Numbered from the stretch's first letter, positions 18,076-26,558 are shown. The stretch: 64,000 nt of DNA from DAOPKN01 sp035391225 (GCA_035391225.1 DAOPKN010000006.1:1-64000); one strand, 5' to 3'. Program-made: numbers and translations. The notes: generated from the letters alone by a model not told the origin.

Positions 18076-19766
18076 ACCAAACGGAACGCCAGCAGAAGCG
18101 TAGGATCTGGTTTTTGGCGTGCATTCTTCTTTTCACCCTGGCAGGGATGATATTTCGTGCCGCCCAGCTGCAGCTCGTTCGCGGGGAAATGTACCGCGAA
18201 AACCTCGAGCAAATGCGTTTGTCACGGAGTTTCGTCCCTGCAACCCGGGGTTCGATCTTGGACCGAAACGGGGCCTTCCTGGCAAACTCCACGGTTTCCC
18301 GTCAAATCAACATCACCGAAACATTCAAGGGAGTTTTCGGCCAAAAGCGGGCCGAGTTGCTCTTTGAGCTCTCCTTACTCACCGGACTGAGCGAAGTGGA
18401 AATCCGGGAAAAAATGGGAAAAGGACAAAACATCCCTCTTGGAAGCGAAACCACGGTATCCAACCCCCTTGTGCTGGTGGAATACGATTTCCTGCGGCAC
18501 TACCCTTTTTCCGGAAGCATCTCCCACGTCTTGGGGTACACCCGCCAGGGAGTGATCGGTGTTGCCGGCGTGGAAAAATCCTTCGATTCGTGGCTTGCCG
18601 GGACACCAGGGCAGTACCGCATCGAAATGGATTCCTCCACCCGCCAACTTTCCACCCACTGGATTCAACGGCCCGTGCCCGGAAAAGACCTGGTGTTGAG
18701 CATTGACCTTTCCCTGATGCAGTTCTTGGACCAATTGCTTGCCGAGCAAGGCAAGAACGGCGTCATCCTTGTTTCCAATCCGGCAACGGGTGAAATCTTG
18801 GGAATGGCTTCCCACCCCTACGTAGACAGCCAAAAGATGGCGGGGGACTTTTCCGAAGAAGAATGGGAAAACATCACCGCTGACCCCACGCATCCCCTCG
18901 TGAACCGTGCCATCCAGACCACCTACCACCCCGGTAGCCTCGTGAAACCCCTGATTTCCCTGTGCGCGCTTTCGCAACCCGCCCCCTTCGTGCAGCAGCT
19001 GGTGGTGGGGCGGGAAGAATGCAAGGGCACGCTTCGTATTCCCACGTCCACTGGAATCGATGCCATCTACCGGGATTGGCGGGAAAGCGGGCACGGTGTG
19101 CTCTCCTTTTTCGAAGCCATCGAAAAATCTTGCAACGTGTTCTTCTACCGCCTGGGAATGAAAGTAGGCATCGACGCCATGGTGGAATTCGTGCGCAACA
19201 GCGCGCTTACACAGGTCTCGGGCATCGAACTCGCGGGGGAAGTGCCCAGCATCTTCCCCTCCGAAGAATGGAAGATGAACCAGCTGGGGGAACGATGGTA
19301 CCTGGGAGACACGATACTGACCTCCATCGGCCAGGGATTCGTGCAGTTCACACCCATGGGAATGCTCAAAATGTTGGAGCTGATCGCCAACGAGGGGTGG
19401 GTGTACGACAGCACCCTTCTTCGCGCAAAGAAGGGAACACCGCGCAAGTCTGTTTTCCTTCCGGACAGTTACTGGAATTACCTGAAAAGCGCGATGGGGG
19501 CCGTGGTATCGCGCCCTGGGGGAACAGCCTATTCCGTGTTCCGTGACTGGCAACGGGGCAAAGAGCTCGCGGGAAAAACGGGGACAGCGGAAACGGGGGA
19601 AGCAGGGGTATACCACTCCTGGTTTGGTGGCTTTTTCCCCAAGAAAGAACCAAGGATTGCCATCCTCGTACTGGTGGAAAAGGGGGGGTTTGGCAGCGAA
19701 ACAGCTACTCCCCTTGCCCGAAAAGTACTGGAATGGCTGGAGAAGGAAGGGAAACTACCCGAATGA
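18042..19766 (+). CDS. mrdA: Penicillin-binding protein 2 (class B transpeptidase)
   Basis: The 574-residue membrane-anchored D,D-transpeptidase cross-links peptidoglycan, probably in the elongation complex. One transmembrane segment (residues 20-40) is followed by the class B dimerisation region. The transpeptidase motifs are SLVK (Ser299), SCN (in EKSCNVFFYRLG) and KTGTAE near residue 512. The start is a GTG with GAAGAGGGA upstream and lies 34 bases inside tdh. FtsI is an alternative name, but neither rodA nor ftsW is nearby to decide; the PBP2 call rests on overall layout. Confidence 0.88.
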   Translation: MRKSRFTSFQLNQTERQQKRRIWFLACILLFTLAGMIFRAAQLQLVRGEMYRENLEQMRLSRSFVPATRGSILDRNGAFLANSTVSRQINITETFKGVFGQKRAELLFELSLLTGLSEVEIREKMGKGQNIPLGSETTVSNPLVLVEYDFLRHYPFSGSISHVLGYTRQGVIGVAGVEKSFDSWLAGTPGQYRIEMDSSTRQLSTHWIQRPVPGKDLVLSIDLSLMQFLDQLLAEQGKNGVILVSNPATGEILGMASHPYVDSQKMAGDFSEEEWENITADPTHPLVNRAIQTTYHPGSLVKPLISLCALSQPAPFVQQLVVGREECKGTLRIPTSTGIDAIYRDWRESGHGVLSFFEAIEKSCNVFFYRLGMKVGIDAMVEFVRNSALTQVSGIELAGEVPSIFPSEEWKMNQLGERWYLGDTILTSIGQGFVQFTPMGMLKMLELIANEGWVYDSTLLRAKKGTPRKSVFLPDSYWNYLKSAMGAVVSRPGGTAYSVFRDWQRGKELAGKTGTAETGEAGVYHSWFGGFFPKKEPRIAILVLVEKGGFGSETATPLARKVLEWLEKEGKLPE

Positions 19767-19770
19767 AGGA

Positions 19771-20442
19771 TTACCGGCTACATTCCGTAGCGAGGAAGTG
19801 GTGCGAAAAAAAGGACGCGAGCATGGAGGCGGGCAACGGGGCGAACGAGGGGAAATTCTGGTTGTACTCCTCCTGCGCTTTCTCGTCGCAAACATCCAAG
19901 ATCACCTTGATGGACTGGAAGCAAACCCCGTTCAATTGGGCAACCCGGGCCACGGCCGCCGAATCCATGTCCAGTGCAATGGCCTGGAACTCGGCCAGCA
20001 GCGCATCCCTTCGCGAGGCGGTTTGCACGATCTCGTCGCCGCTGATGATCTTCCCCACCTTGACCTCGGGGAAATCATGGCAGAAGAGTTGCAGAAGCGG
20101 AGGGAAACCGGCAACGGGTTCCGGTTGGCACCCGCCGTGCAGCACGCGATCAAACTCTTGGTAGCAGTTTCCGGCCACCACGGTACCAACCTGCAATGCG
20201 GGATCCAATGCACCCGCACCGGACACGAGCACCACGGACTGGATGGGGAAATCCCCCAACATCTTTTGGGTGATGCAGGCGGCTTCCACCTTTCCCAAGA
20301 TGCCCGAAAGGGTGATCACTTCGTTGCGCCCCAGAACACCACGCAAAAAAGGGCGGGAAAAAACTTGCCCGCTTTCAAACGTAACCATATGATGCGCCAG
20401 TGGTTCCATTTCCTGCTCGAAAACACTCAAAACCAGAAGCAT
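19771..20442 (-). CDS. MTA/SAH nucleosidase-like phosphorylase-superfamily protein
   Basis: The 223-residue protein has the PNP/UDP-phosphorylase fold of 5'-methylthioadenosine/S-adenosylhomocysteine nucleosidases. It shows the LVSGAGAL-type glycine-rich loop and a substrate segment around ALDMDSAAVARVA. KVILDVCDE carries the catalytic-type aspartate. The usual Met-Glu of MTA/SAH nucleosidases appears here as Met-Asp, so substrate choice is uncertain. The ATG at 20442 follows GGAGGTGG and lies 25 bases downstream of tRNA-Arg. It ends tail-to-tail with the PBP2 gene, four bases apart. Confidence 0.78.
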   Translation of the reverse strand: MLLVLSVFEQEMEPLAHHMVTFESGQVFSRPFLRGVLGRNEVITLSGILGKVEAACITQKMLGDFPIQSVVLVSGAGALDPALQVGTVVAGNCYQEFDRVLHGGCQPEPVAGFPPLLQLFCHDFPEVKVGKIISGDEIVQTASRRDALLAEFQAIALDMDSAAVARVAQLNGVCFQSIKVILDVCDEKAQEEYNQNFPSFAPLPASMLASFFSHHFLATECSR

Positions 20443-20466
20443 GAAAACCACCTCCAGGAGGAAAAA

Positions 20467-20543
20467 TGGTGTGCCCGGCGGGATTCGAACCCGCAACCTC
20501 TGGATCCGGAGTCCAGTACTCTATCCAGTTGAGCCACGGGCAC
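20467..20543 (-). tRNA. tRNA-Arg (anticodon CCG)
   Basis: A full cloverleaf is visible on the minus strand. The acceptor stem is GTGCCCG/CGGGCAC and the anticodon loop CTCCGGA is flanked by CTGGA/TCCAG. The T arm is GCGGG-TTCGAAT-CCCGC. The discriminator A and CCA are encoded. The first 23 bases overlap the 3' end of the ruvX reading frame. Confidence 0.97.
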
Positions 20544-21201
20544 ATCCTGGGTGGGTTCCCCACAAGAAACGATACTCCAGAACATGGGAACCGAAGGTTT
20601 GGTCTCTGAGTCTACGAAAAACGAGGGGATTCCTTTCGAAAACCCGCACCGTATCGGGAAGTTCCTCCTCCAAATGGGGAAGCTCCATACCTCCGTCTAC
20701 GACCAGGCTTATTGTATCATGCCCAGCCGGATTTTTCAACAAGCGGATTTTTTCCCGCAACTGGGCGATGCTCAGGAAACTCTCGTTGTAGCGGTAGGCT
20801 CCAGGAGGGTTCCGAACGAATTGCTCCAGGATGAGCGCGGCACTCGAGGAATCGATCGTCGCACGTCCTTTTTTCTGGGAACGCCCCAAGGCCTGGTGCA
20901 GTTTCAACGACTGCGCCGTGGTGAGACGTTCGTCCACGAAATACAGCGTGTACGCGTCCGGAAAGTACAACCCGGTTGCAAAATCCACCGCCATATCGGT
21001 GGAGGCAGAAAACCCTCCTTCCATGTTTAGCGGAAGGCCTACCACCACGGAATGTACCCCGGATTGCTGCCATCGTTCGCGCAGTCGCCCTTCGATTCCG
21101 GGAACATTTTGCAGTGGTTCTTCGGGGAAGACCCACTCCCCTTCGCTGCGGGCTACGCCGATCCGTTTCGTTCCAAAATCCAGCGCATACATCAACGCCA
21201 T
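20521..21201 (-). CDS. ruvX: RuvX/YqgF-family Holliday junction resolvase-like nuclease with C-terminal extension
   Basis: RuvX/YqgF is an RNase H-fold nuclease linked to 16S rRNA 5'-end processing. The core motifs are present: ALDFGTKRIGVA, VVGLPLNMEG, VDERLTT and DSSSAALILEQF. The family is normally about 140 residues, but here 226 residues are encoded. The extra 85 residues match nothing I recognise, and the last codons lie inside the tRNA-Arg gene. The ATG at 21201 has little Shine-Dalgarno sequence and follows the stop of the small upstream gene by four bases, suggesting coupled translation. Confidence 0.85.
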   Translation of the reverse strand: MALMYALDFGTKRIGVARSEGEWVFPEEPLQNVPGIEGRLRERWQQSGVHSVVVGLPLNMEGGFSASTDMAVDFATGLYFPDAYTLYFVDERLTTAQSLKLHQALGRSQKKGRATIDSSSAALILEQFVRNPPGAYRYNESFLSIAQLREKIRLLKNPAGHDTISLVVDGGMELPHLEEELPDTVRVFERNPLVFRRLRDQTFGSHVLEYRFLWGTHPGCARGSTG

Positions 21202-21205
21202 TTCC

Positions 21206-21499
21206 CTAAAGGGTCTGGAAAAAATGGGAAAGAACGCATTGATCAGATTCCAAGCATTTCAGGGGGTTTATCCCCTTGTTCTGCAACGTCTCAAGAATCG
21301 TTTCCAGGTCCTGCTTGCGCACCGCAATTCCCAAGGAATTTGCGGGGAAAAGAGACTTCGGAGCGGGAACCGTTTTCGAGAACAACCTCATGGATTGGAT
21401 AGACTCTTGAGCGTGTATGGTTTGGAGGTAATCCACAAAGATCAAAAGAACGTTGAGTTCATCCGTTGAATAAAAGCGGGCACACAAAAGAGCGTACAC
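21206..21499 (-). CDS. Small uncharacterised protein between recJ and ruvX
   Basis: This is a frame of up to 97 codons squeezed between recJ and ruvX. The start is uncertain. A GTG at 21499 sits directly on the GGAGG sequence, too close for normal initiation. The TTG at 21487, 11 bases beyond GGAGG, may be the real start and gives 93 residues. The product looks soluble, with no transmembrane segment or motif I recognise. Tight spacing on both sides supports a real gene in the recJ-ruvX operon. Confidence 0.65.
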   Translation of the reverse strand: MYALLCARFYSTDELNVLLIFVDYLQTIHAQESIQSMRLFSKTVPAPKSLFPANSLGIAVRKQDLETILETLQNKGINPLKCLESDQCVLSHFFQTL

Positions 21500-21506
21500 C
21501 TCCGGG

Positions 21507-24500
21507 TTACAGTAAAGGTTTTAATGGATTTTCCATGATTTCCAAGATCTGCCTTCCCCGCGCCTGTAGGAAAAACTGTCCAAAGAGTTGCACCAGTTGG
21601 CGATCCATCCTTCCTTCCTGAACACGCAACAGGGAACCAAGCCGCCCCTGGAGTTCCTCCAGGGGAACGTGGTGCACTTTTTCTCCCTCCAGGAAACCAA
21701 GCTCCTCGAACGTTTTGGCGAAAATTTTCCACTGGCTGGGCTGCATCAATTTTGCGTCAACCAGGGATCTTTGAATGGAAGTGGGATCTTGGAAACCATT
21801 GGAAGAAAGGATTTTCAACATCGAATGGATCTTTTCCTCGTCGGGAAAGAGTTCGGAAAAACTCTGCTGGTACTTGGTGATTTGCTGGTTCCTGAACAAA
21901 AGGTGCAAAATCGATTGCGGAGCGTTGCGGTCAAGTGCGTTGTTCAGGGTGTAAATTTCCAAGGGGTTCAGCGGGGCATCCAGGATGCATACATTCGCTC
22001 CCTTCGGGAACTGCATGGTTCCTCCAAACTGGGGCGTGGTAAAGAAAAGGCGCACCTTGCCCTCGGAAACCAATTCCTCGATGCGGGTGCGCTGGAAAGG
22101 CTTGAGTTTCTGGTTGTAAAACACCACTTCCCCGTTGTGAAAAAACTCGCCCAGCTCTTTGCCAAAGGTGCGCGTGAGTTCCACGGTACCAGAATTGGAG
22201 TTGATGACCACGGCAACAAAAGGATTGTTTTGAACCAGTGAAGCGATGTATGCTTTTGGATCCGAAATGTTCCTCTTGTCCACAAGTCCACAACGATGCG
22301 GGTGAATATGCTCGATCAAGAAGGAACCCAAGTGCAGGTGTTTCTTCACCAAGTCCTTTTGGCCCGGGGAAAGTTGCGTTCCGAGCACCAGGACATCTCC
22401 GCCAAATTCTGCCACCTGTTGTCCCATCTGCTCGAACAAATCCTGGCGGTCCATCTTTGGGCTCAACAGGAACTCCGGATCGAGGAGGATCCACTGGCCG
22501 AACTCCTCACGGAACATTTTGGCCTTGCGCAGGAACAGGGGTAGTGTGGCAAACACCACGTCGAATCCCGAGCCATCGCCGTTCAACGAATTCAAGTACG
22601 CGCTTTCCAACCAGTCGAAGCGCCGCAAAACCTGGAAACGGTGGGAAAGCAACAGGTTGGAGGGAGAAACCAGCACCACCCGTTGGCCCTTCTCCTTGCC
22701 TTGGATCAGCCGAAGGATCAACAGCATCTCCTGCACCTTGAGGTTTGCAAAAATCCCCACGTTTCCCGGGGAATCGATCACGCGGGAAAAGGAGGGGTGG
22801 CGGCCTTTGAGCTTGTGCGCAAACTCGGTTTTCAACACCTTCAAATCCTGGAACTTATGCGATTCCACCTGGTTTTTCCAGTTCTTCACCAACCCGAAAA
22901 CGAAGGTCTTGTCCTCCTCTTCTTCCTTGAAAGAGGGATCGATGGAAAACTGGATGTCCCGCAGAAACAGTTGCACGTGCTTCACACCATAGTGCCAGAG
23001 CGTTTTGATGGTGCCCACTACGTCGGCACGAAGCAAGTTTGGGCGGATGTACCGGAAGTCTTCCACGCGTTCCGAAAGGTTGAACCCGATGGCGTCGAGC
23101 TGTTTGTCGTCTTGCTTCAAGATCATGCGAAGGTGCTGTGACCGGTTCCCGAGCATTTTCAAGCGATCAATGGACACGTCGCGGATCAAGAACAAAGGTT
23201 CATGGTTGCACTGCCCGAAAGGACGAAGAAGGCTGATGGTCTGCATGAGGTTGTCGTCGATGTCTCCCACGCGCAACGTGGCATCAACGAAGATCTTGGA
23301 AGTGAATTCCTGGTCCTTGTACATGGAAACGTACGCTTGGGTAATCCCTTCCCGCAACTGATCCACGGCTCCAGAAGGAATCGTGAACCCTGCCGCCATG
23401 GGATGCCCCCCGTACTCCTCGAAAACACCCGGAACCCGGTTGAACATCTCCATGATGTTCACGGGTTCAATGCTTCTGGCAGATCCCCTTCCTACCTTTT
23501 CCAGCGGATCCAGCGAGATCATCAGCGTGGGTTTGTAATACTTTGCGGCAAGCCGCGAGGAAACGATGCCGATTACCCCCGGATGCCAATCTTCCCGCGC
23601 CAAAACGAGTACGGGAAGTTTCTCGAACTCGGGGTGTTCGCGCAGTTGGGCTTCGGCCTCGCGGTAGATCTGGTTCTCGATGGCCTGGCGCCGGGAGTTT
23701 TGGGACAGCAAGTAGCGCGCCAACTCCATGGCTTCCTCTTCGTCCTCGGAAAGCAACAAGCGGAGAGCCGCGGTGGCACTTTCCAACCTTCCCACTGCAT
23801 TTAACTTGGGTGCGATCTTGAACCCGATATCGTGGGTCACGATTTGTTGCAAGTTGATGCCCGATATCTGCATGAGCTTCTTGAGCCCCAAGCGCTTGGT
23901 GTTCGCCAAAGAGGCCAACCCCTTGCGCACGATCACCCGGTTTTCGCCGCGAAGCGGAACGATATCCGCAACGGTGCCCAAGGTCACCAAGTCCAAGTAC
24001 TCCATGATGTCCACGGGGTTTCCCAAGCGGCGCAGCAAGGCGTCCATAACCTTGAAAGCCACACCCACTCCGGCCAATCCCTTATCCGGATAGGTATCGT
24101 CCATTCGCTTGGGATTGACAACAGCCACCGCCGGAGGCAAACGATCCTGCACCTCGTGGTGGTCGGTGATGATCACCTTGAACTGCAAGAAATTGGCGTA
24201 TTCCACTTCGGAAAAGGAAGAAATGCCGCAATCCACCGTCATGATGTTGCGTACACCCTTGTGGAACAACTCCATGATGGCCGCCTTGCTGAGCCCGTAT
24301 CCTTCCTCCAAGCGCGAGGGGATGTAGTAGTCCACCTTCCAGCCCAAGCGTTTGAGGATGGAGTACACCATGGTGGTCGAAGTCACACCATCCACGTCGT
24401 AATCGCCGTACACCACGATTTCTTCGCCGTTTTTCCGGATATCCAGCAAAACCTGCACGAGCTTGTCCATATCCTTTAGCAGAAAGGGGTCGAAGAAATC

Positions 24501-24656
24501 CACTTCTTCCGGGTGCAAGTATTGCCGGATTTCCTCTTCCGCCACGATCCCGTTATTCACCAAGATCCTTGCCAAAAGGGGATCAATACACTGTTTTGCG
24601 GAAATCTCCGCAACCTGTTCCTCCTCAGTCTCCAGTATAACCCATTCGCACTTCAT
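21507..24656 (-). CDS. recJ: Single-stranded-DNA-specific exonuclease RecJ with long C-terminal region
   Basis: RecJ degrades single-stranded DNA 5' to 3' in recombination and repair. The DHH phosphoesterase motifs are intact: DYDVDG (85-90), TVDCGISS, TDHHE and GGHPMAAGF in the DHHA1 part, followed by an OB-fold region to about residue 550. At 1,049 residues it is far longer than E. coli RecJ (577). The last 400 residues contain segments resembling superfamily 2 helicase motifs, without a P-loop (see findings). The ATG has AAGGAG upstream and an extended -10 box at 24691. It heads an operon with the small protein, ruvX, tRNA-Arg and the nucleosidase. Confidence 0.92.
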   Translation of the reverse strand: MKCEWVILETEEEQVAEISAKQCIDPLLARILVNNGIVAEEEIRQYLHPEEVDFFDPFLLKDMDKLVQVLLDIRKNGEEIVVYGDYDVDGVTSTTMVYSILKRLGWKVDYYIPSRLEEGYGLSKAAIMELFHKGVRNIMTVDCGISSFSEVEYANFLQFKVIITDHHEVQDRLPPAVAVVNPKRMDDTYPDKGLAGVGVAFKVMDALLRRLGNPVDIMEYLDLVTLGTVADIVPLRGENRVIVRKGLASLANTKRLGLKKLMQISGINLQQIVTHDIGFKIAPKLNAVGRLESATAALRLLLSEDEEEAMELARYLLSQNSRRQAIENQIYREAEAQLREHPEFEKLPVLVLAREDWHPGVIGIVSSRLAAKYYKPTLMISLDPLEKVGRGSARSIEPVNIMEMFNRVPGVFEEYGGHPMAAGFTIPSGAVDQLREGITQAYVSMYKDQEFTSKIFVDATLRVGDIDDNLMQTISLLRPFGQCNHEPLFLIRDVSIDRLKMLGNRSQHLRMILKQDDKQLDAIGFNLSERVEDFRYIRPNLLRADVVGTIKTLWHYGVKHVQLFLRDIQFSIDPSFKEEEEDKTFVFGLVKNWKNQVESHKFQDLKVLKTEFAHKLKGRHPSFSRVIDSPGNVGIFANLKVQEMLLILRLIQGKEKGQRVVLVSPSNLLLSHRFQVLRRFDWLESAYLNSLNGDGSGFDVVFATLPLFLRKAKMFREEFGQWILLDPEFLLSPKMDRQDLFEQMGQQVAEFGGDVLVLGTQLSPGQKDLVKKHLHLGSFLIEHIHPHRCGLVDKRNISDPKAYIASLVQNNPFVAVVINSNSGTVELTRTFGKELGEFFHNGEVVFYNQKLKPFQRTRIEELVSEGKVRLFFTTPQFGGTMQFPKGANVCILDAPLNPLEIYTLNNALDRNAPQSILHLLFRNQQITKYQQSFSELFPDEEKIHSMLKILSSNGFQDPTSIQRSLVDAKLMQPSQWKIFAKTFEELGFLEGEKVHHVPLEELQGRLGSLLRVQEGRMDRQLVQLFGQFFLQARGRQILEIMENPLKPLL

Positions 24657-24690
24657 TCACTCCTTGCTCCCTTTTTCTTTTATTTTCCTA

Positions 24691-24699
24691 ATTATACCA
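24691..24699 (-). promoter_or_regulatory. Extended -10 promoter of recJ
   Basis: The minus strand reads TGGTATAAT about 35 bases upstream of the recJ ATG, giving a short leader with AAGGAG. No clear -35 box is seen. Confidence 0.7.
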
Positions 24700-24799
24700 C
24701 TTTTCGGGAAAAGCGCAGAGGAGAGGTGCGTGTGATGTTCCGAGCTGCTGGGCAGAAACCATTCGCGCGGGTTCGAAAGGATGCCAAACTCTCACCGAA

Positions 24800-24839
24800 A
24801 ACACATGCGGGGCAACCCCTTGGTTGCCCCGCATGTGTT
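24800..24839 (-). terminator. 20-bp perfect hairpin, probable terminator of the chagasin-like gene
   Basis: The stem runs 24800-24817 and on into the loop region, closing against 24822-24839 with a 4-base loop. The arms contain CATGCGGGGCAACC and its exact complement. On the minus strand it is followed by TTTT. It lies about 55 bases past the stop of the minus-strand lipoprotein gene and next to a second, oppositely facing terminator. Confidence 0.7.
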
Positions 24840-24840
24840 G

Positions 24841-24879
24841 CACCCCTTTTCCGTGAGGGGTGTGGTTTTTTATTTTTTT
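24841..24879 (+). terminator. Plus-strand terminator with no annotated gene behind it
   Basis: CACCCC pairs with GGGGTG (24857-24862) across a 10-base loop, followed on the plus strand by GGTTTTTTATTTTTTT. It faces plus-strand transcripts, yet the nearest plus-strand gene upstream is more than 5 kb away, beyond the minus-strand recJ operon. This points to an unannotated transcript starting between recJ and here. Confidence 0.7.
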
Positions 24880-24892
24880 GGGGAGTTACGGT

Positions 24893-25351
24893 TTATTCCA
24901 CGGGTTGCACGTACACGTGTACGAACAGGTTCCAGCCTTCCACGGTATCCGCGGGATCCCATGGCCTACGGTATTCGAGCTGGACGGAGGTTACCCCGGG
25001 GTCCATTGCCGAAAAAACCAGGTGTTGCCATCCACCCGCGCCCATCAACTGGGAGTTCGGGGGAAAATAGTCGTTGCTTTCCAGTTTCAGGAAACGTTCA
25101 TCTACCTCGGATACCAGTTCCCACTCGTAACCGGTTGTGGCGTTGGACTCGATCTCGATGCGCAGCACATCACCGGGGTGCAACGTGACCGTGGCCGTCT
25201 GCTCTGTGTCCCAAACCGGTACAAGCGGAACGTCATTCACGAACAATTTCACACCAAACTCGGGAAGGTTTTGGCTCGCTGCCAAAACACATCCCCCAAC
25301 AAGTAGCACCGCCAAGAACAAAAACCACCTGCGGAAACAGACATTCTTCAT
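24893..25351 (-). CDS. Chagasin-family (I42) protease-inhibitor-like lipoprotein
   Basis: The 152-residue protein has a signal peptide with lipobox LVGGC (cysteine 21), so it is lipid-anchored outside the cytoplasm. The mature part shows the chagasin loops SNATTGYEW (NPTTGY loop), GAGGWQHLVF (GxxG loop) and YRRPW (RPW loop). In characterised relatives these loops insert into papain-type cysteine proteases. The ATG at 25351 has GGAGGTGAAAGG upstream. It follows a terminator after tRNA-Ser, so its expression is read-through or depends on an unseen promoter. The target protease is unknown. Confidence 0.82.
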   Translation of the reverse strand: MKNVCFRRWFLFLAVLLVGGCVLAASQNLPEFGVKLFVNDVPLVPVWDTEQTATVTLHPGDVLRIEIESNATTGYEWELVSEVDERFLKLESNDYFPPNSQLMGAGGWQHLVFSAMDPGVTSVQLEYRRPWDPADTVEGWNLFVHVYVQPVE

Positions 25352-25367
25352 CCTTTCACCTCCAAAG

Positions 25368-25391
25368 AAAAAACCCCCGCTCCGGGGGGTT
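25368..25391 (-). terminator. Terminator between tRNA-Ser and the lipoprotein gene
   Basis: On the minus strand AACCCCC pairs with GGGGGTT, followed by TTTTTT. It begins three bases after the CCA end of tRNA-Ser. Confidence 0.85.
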
Positions 25392-25394
25392 GTT

Positions 25395-25483
25395 TGGCGG
25401 AGAGAGTGGGATTTGAACCCACGGAAGGGGTCGCCTTCACACGCTCTCCAGGCGTGCGCCTTAGACCGCTCGGCCATCTCTCC
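25395..25483 (-). tRNA. tRNA-Ser (anticodon GGA)
   Basis: A class II tRNA with a long variable arm. The acceptor is GGAGAGA/TCTCTCC and the anticodon loop is CTGGAGA. The T arm contains GGGTTCAAATCCC. Discriminator G and CCA are encoded. A consensus-like promoter lies 11 bases upstream. Confidence 0.97.
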
Positions 25484-25494
25484 ATGCGCCAGGG

Positions 25495-25523
25495 ATTATA
25501 TCACATCGCCCCAGAAAGGTCAA
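25495..25523 (-). promoter_or_regulatory. Promoter of tRNA-Ser
   Basis: TTGACC (25518-25523) and TATAAT (25495-25500, preceded by TGA) are separated by exactly 17 bp on the minus strand. This is the best sigma-A-type promoter in the window. Confidence 0.88.
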
Positions 25524-25550
25524 GAAAACGCGTGTGCGCGGGAATCGCGC

Positions 25551-26558
25551 TCACCCATGCCATGGACTTTGACGTAAGTATTCCAGTATATCTTCGAACA
25601 GGGGATGGGGGTCGCTTCGTTGGAGCTCTTCCACCAGGCCTCCCAGTTCCTTGGCTCCCAGGAACGCCCCCGGCAGTACTTGGTTGAGCCGGTCCACGCA
25701 GTCGGGTTCCAGCGAATCGGAGAAAACCATGGCTTGCTCGATCTTTCCCTTCTTGACGTCCAGGTTGAATTCGATTTCTCCCCAGTCAAAGCGCTTGCCG
25801 AAACGAACGTTGCAGTCGGGGGATTTGCCGTATCTCCAGGATTCGCCCGCGTATTTCTCCGTGAGCTTTTGACGGTGTTCCGGTCCGCCAACGGGATCGG
25901 CATCTTGCCAGGGAATGGCCCGGAAATTGTACTCCCTGTCAAATTCCGCCATGAGTGCGTGTTGCAGTTCTTCAACGGAGAGAGAGGGTTGGAGTTCCTG
26001 CAGGTTCACAACCCGCGACCGAACCGATTGCACACCCTTGGACTGGAGTTTTTGGTTGGAAACGTTCAGGTAACGCTGCACCCGGGTTAGGTCGGTGTGC
26101 ACCAAAAGGGTACCGTGGTGTAGCGCAACCCCGGGGCGGAAGTAAAACGCGTTTCCGGAAAACTTCTTTCCCTCCACCAAGATATCGTTGCGCCCGCTCC
26201 GTTTCGCATCGATGCCCAGGGATTGCACCACGTTGCAGATCAGCGAAAGCTGGCGGTCAAGGTCGTAGAGCTGGCGATCCATGATGAAGCTGAAATTCAG
26301 GTTCCCCAAGTCATGGTACACCGCACCTCCCCCCGAAAGCCTTCGTGCCAGCTTGCCCCCCTCGGATTCCAGCCGGTCGATGTGGCATTCCTTCCAAGCG
26401 TTTTGGTTTCGGCCAATCACCACGGTGTGCTGGTTCTGCCAGAGGTAAAACAGCACTTCCCCTTTTCCGATGGTGTTGACCATGTACTCTTCCAACGCGA
26501 GGTTTTCCCAGGGATCGTTCCCTTGGGCCATGGCTTTGTACGTTCGCGAAAGGTTCAT
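25551..26558 (-). CDS. lplA: Lipoate-protein ligase A
   Basis: The 335-residue LplA-type ligase activates lipoate with ATP and attaches it to lysines of carrier proteins such as GcvH or E2 subunits. Motifs are RRLSGGGAVYHDLGN (lipoyl-AMP site), the catalytic-lysine region EGKKFSGNAFYF and a C-terminal accessory domain around FDWGEIEFNLDVKKGKIE. I chose the ATG at 26558 because AGGGGG lies eight bases upstream; a TTG six bases earlier is too close to it. It is the last gene of the GNAT-rsgA-rpe-ligA operon. No lipoylated carrier gene is nearby. Confidence 0.92.
   Translation of the reverse strand: MNLSRTYKAMAQGNDPWENLALEEYMVNTIGKGEVLFYLWQNQHTVVIGRNQNAWKECHIDRLESEGGKLARRLSGGGAVYHDLGNLNFSFIMDRQLYDLDRQLSLICNVVQSLGIDAKRSGRNDILVEGKKFSGNAFYFRPGVALHHGTLLVHTDLTRVQRYLNVSNQKLQSKGVQSVRSRVVNLQELQPSLSVEELQHALMAEFDREYNFRAIPWQDADPVGGPEHRQKLTEKYAGESWRYGKSPDCNVRFGKRFDWGEIEFNLDVKKGKIEQAMVFSDSLEPDCVDRLNQVLPGAFLGAKELGGLVEELQRSDPHPLFEDILEYLRQSPWHG

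Noticed and set aside
24770..24785. tRNA T-arm-like string GGGTTCGAAAG
   Set aside because: No matching acceptor, anticodon or D arm can be folded around it.
24734..25070. Plus-strand frame beginning MFRAAGQ with a purine-rich sequence upstream
   Set aside because: It runs straight through two terminator hairpins and into the antisense of the chagasin-like gene, with no family match.
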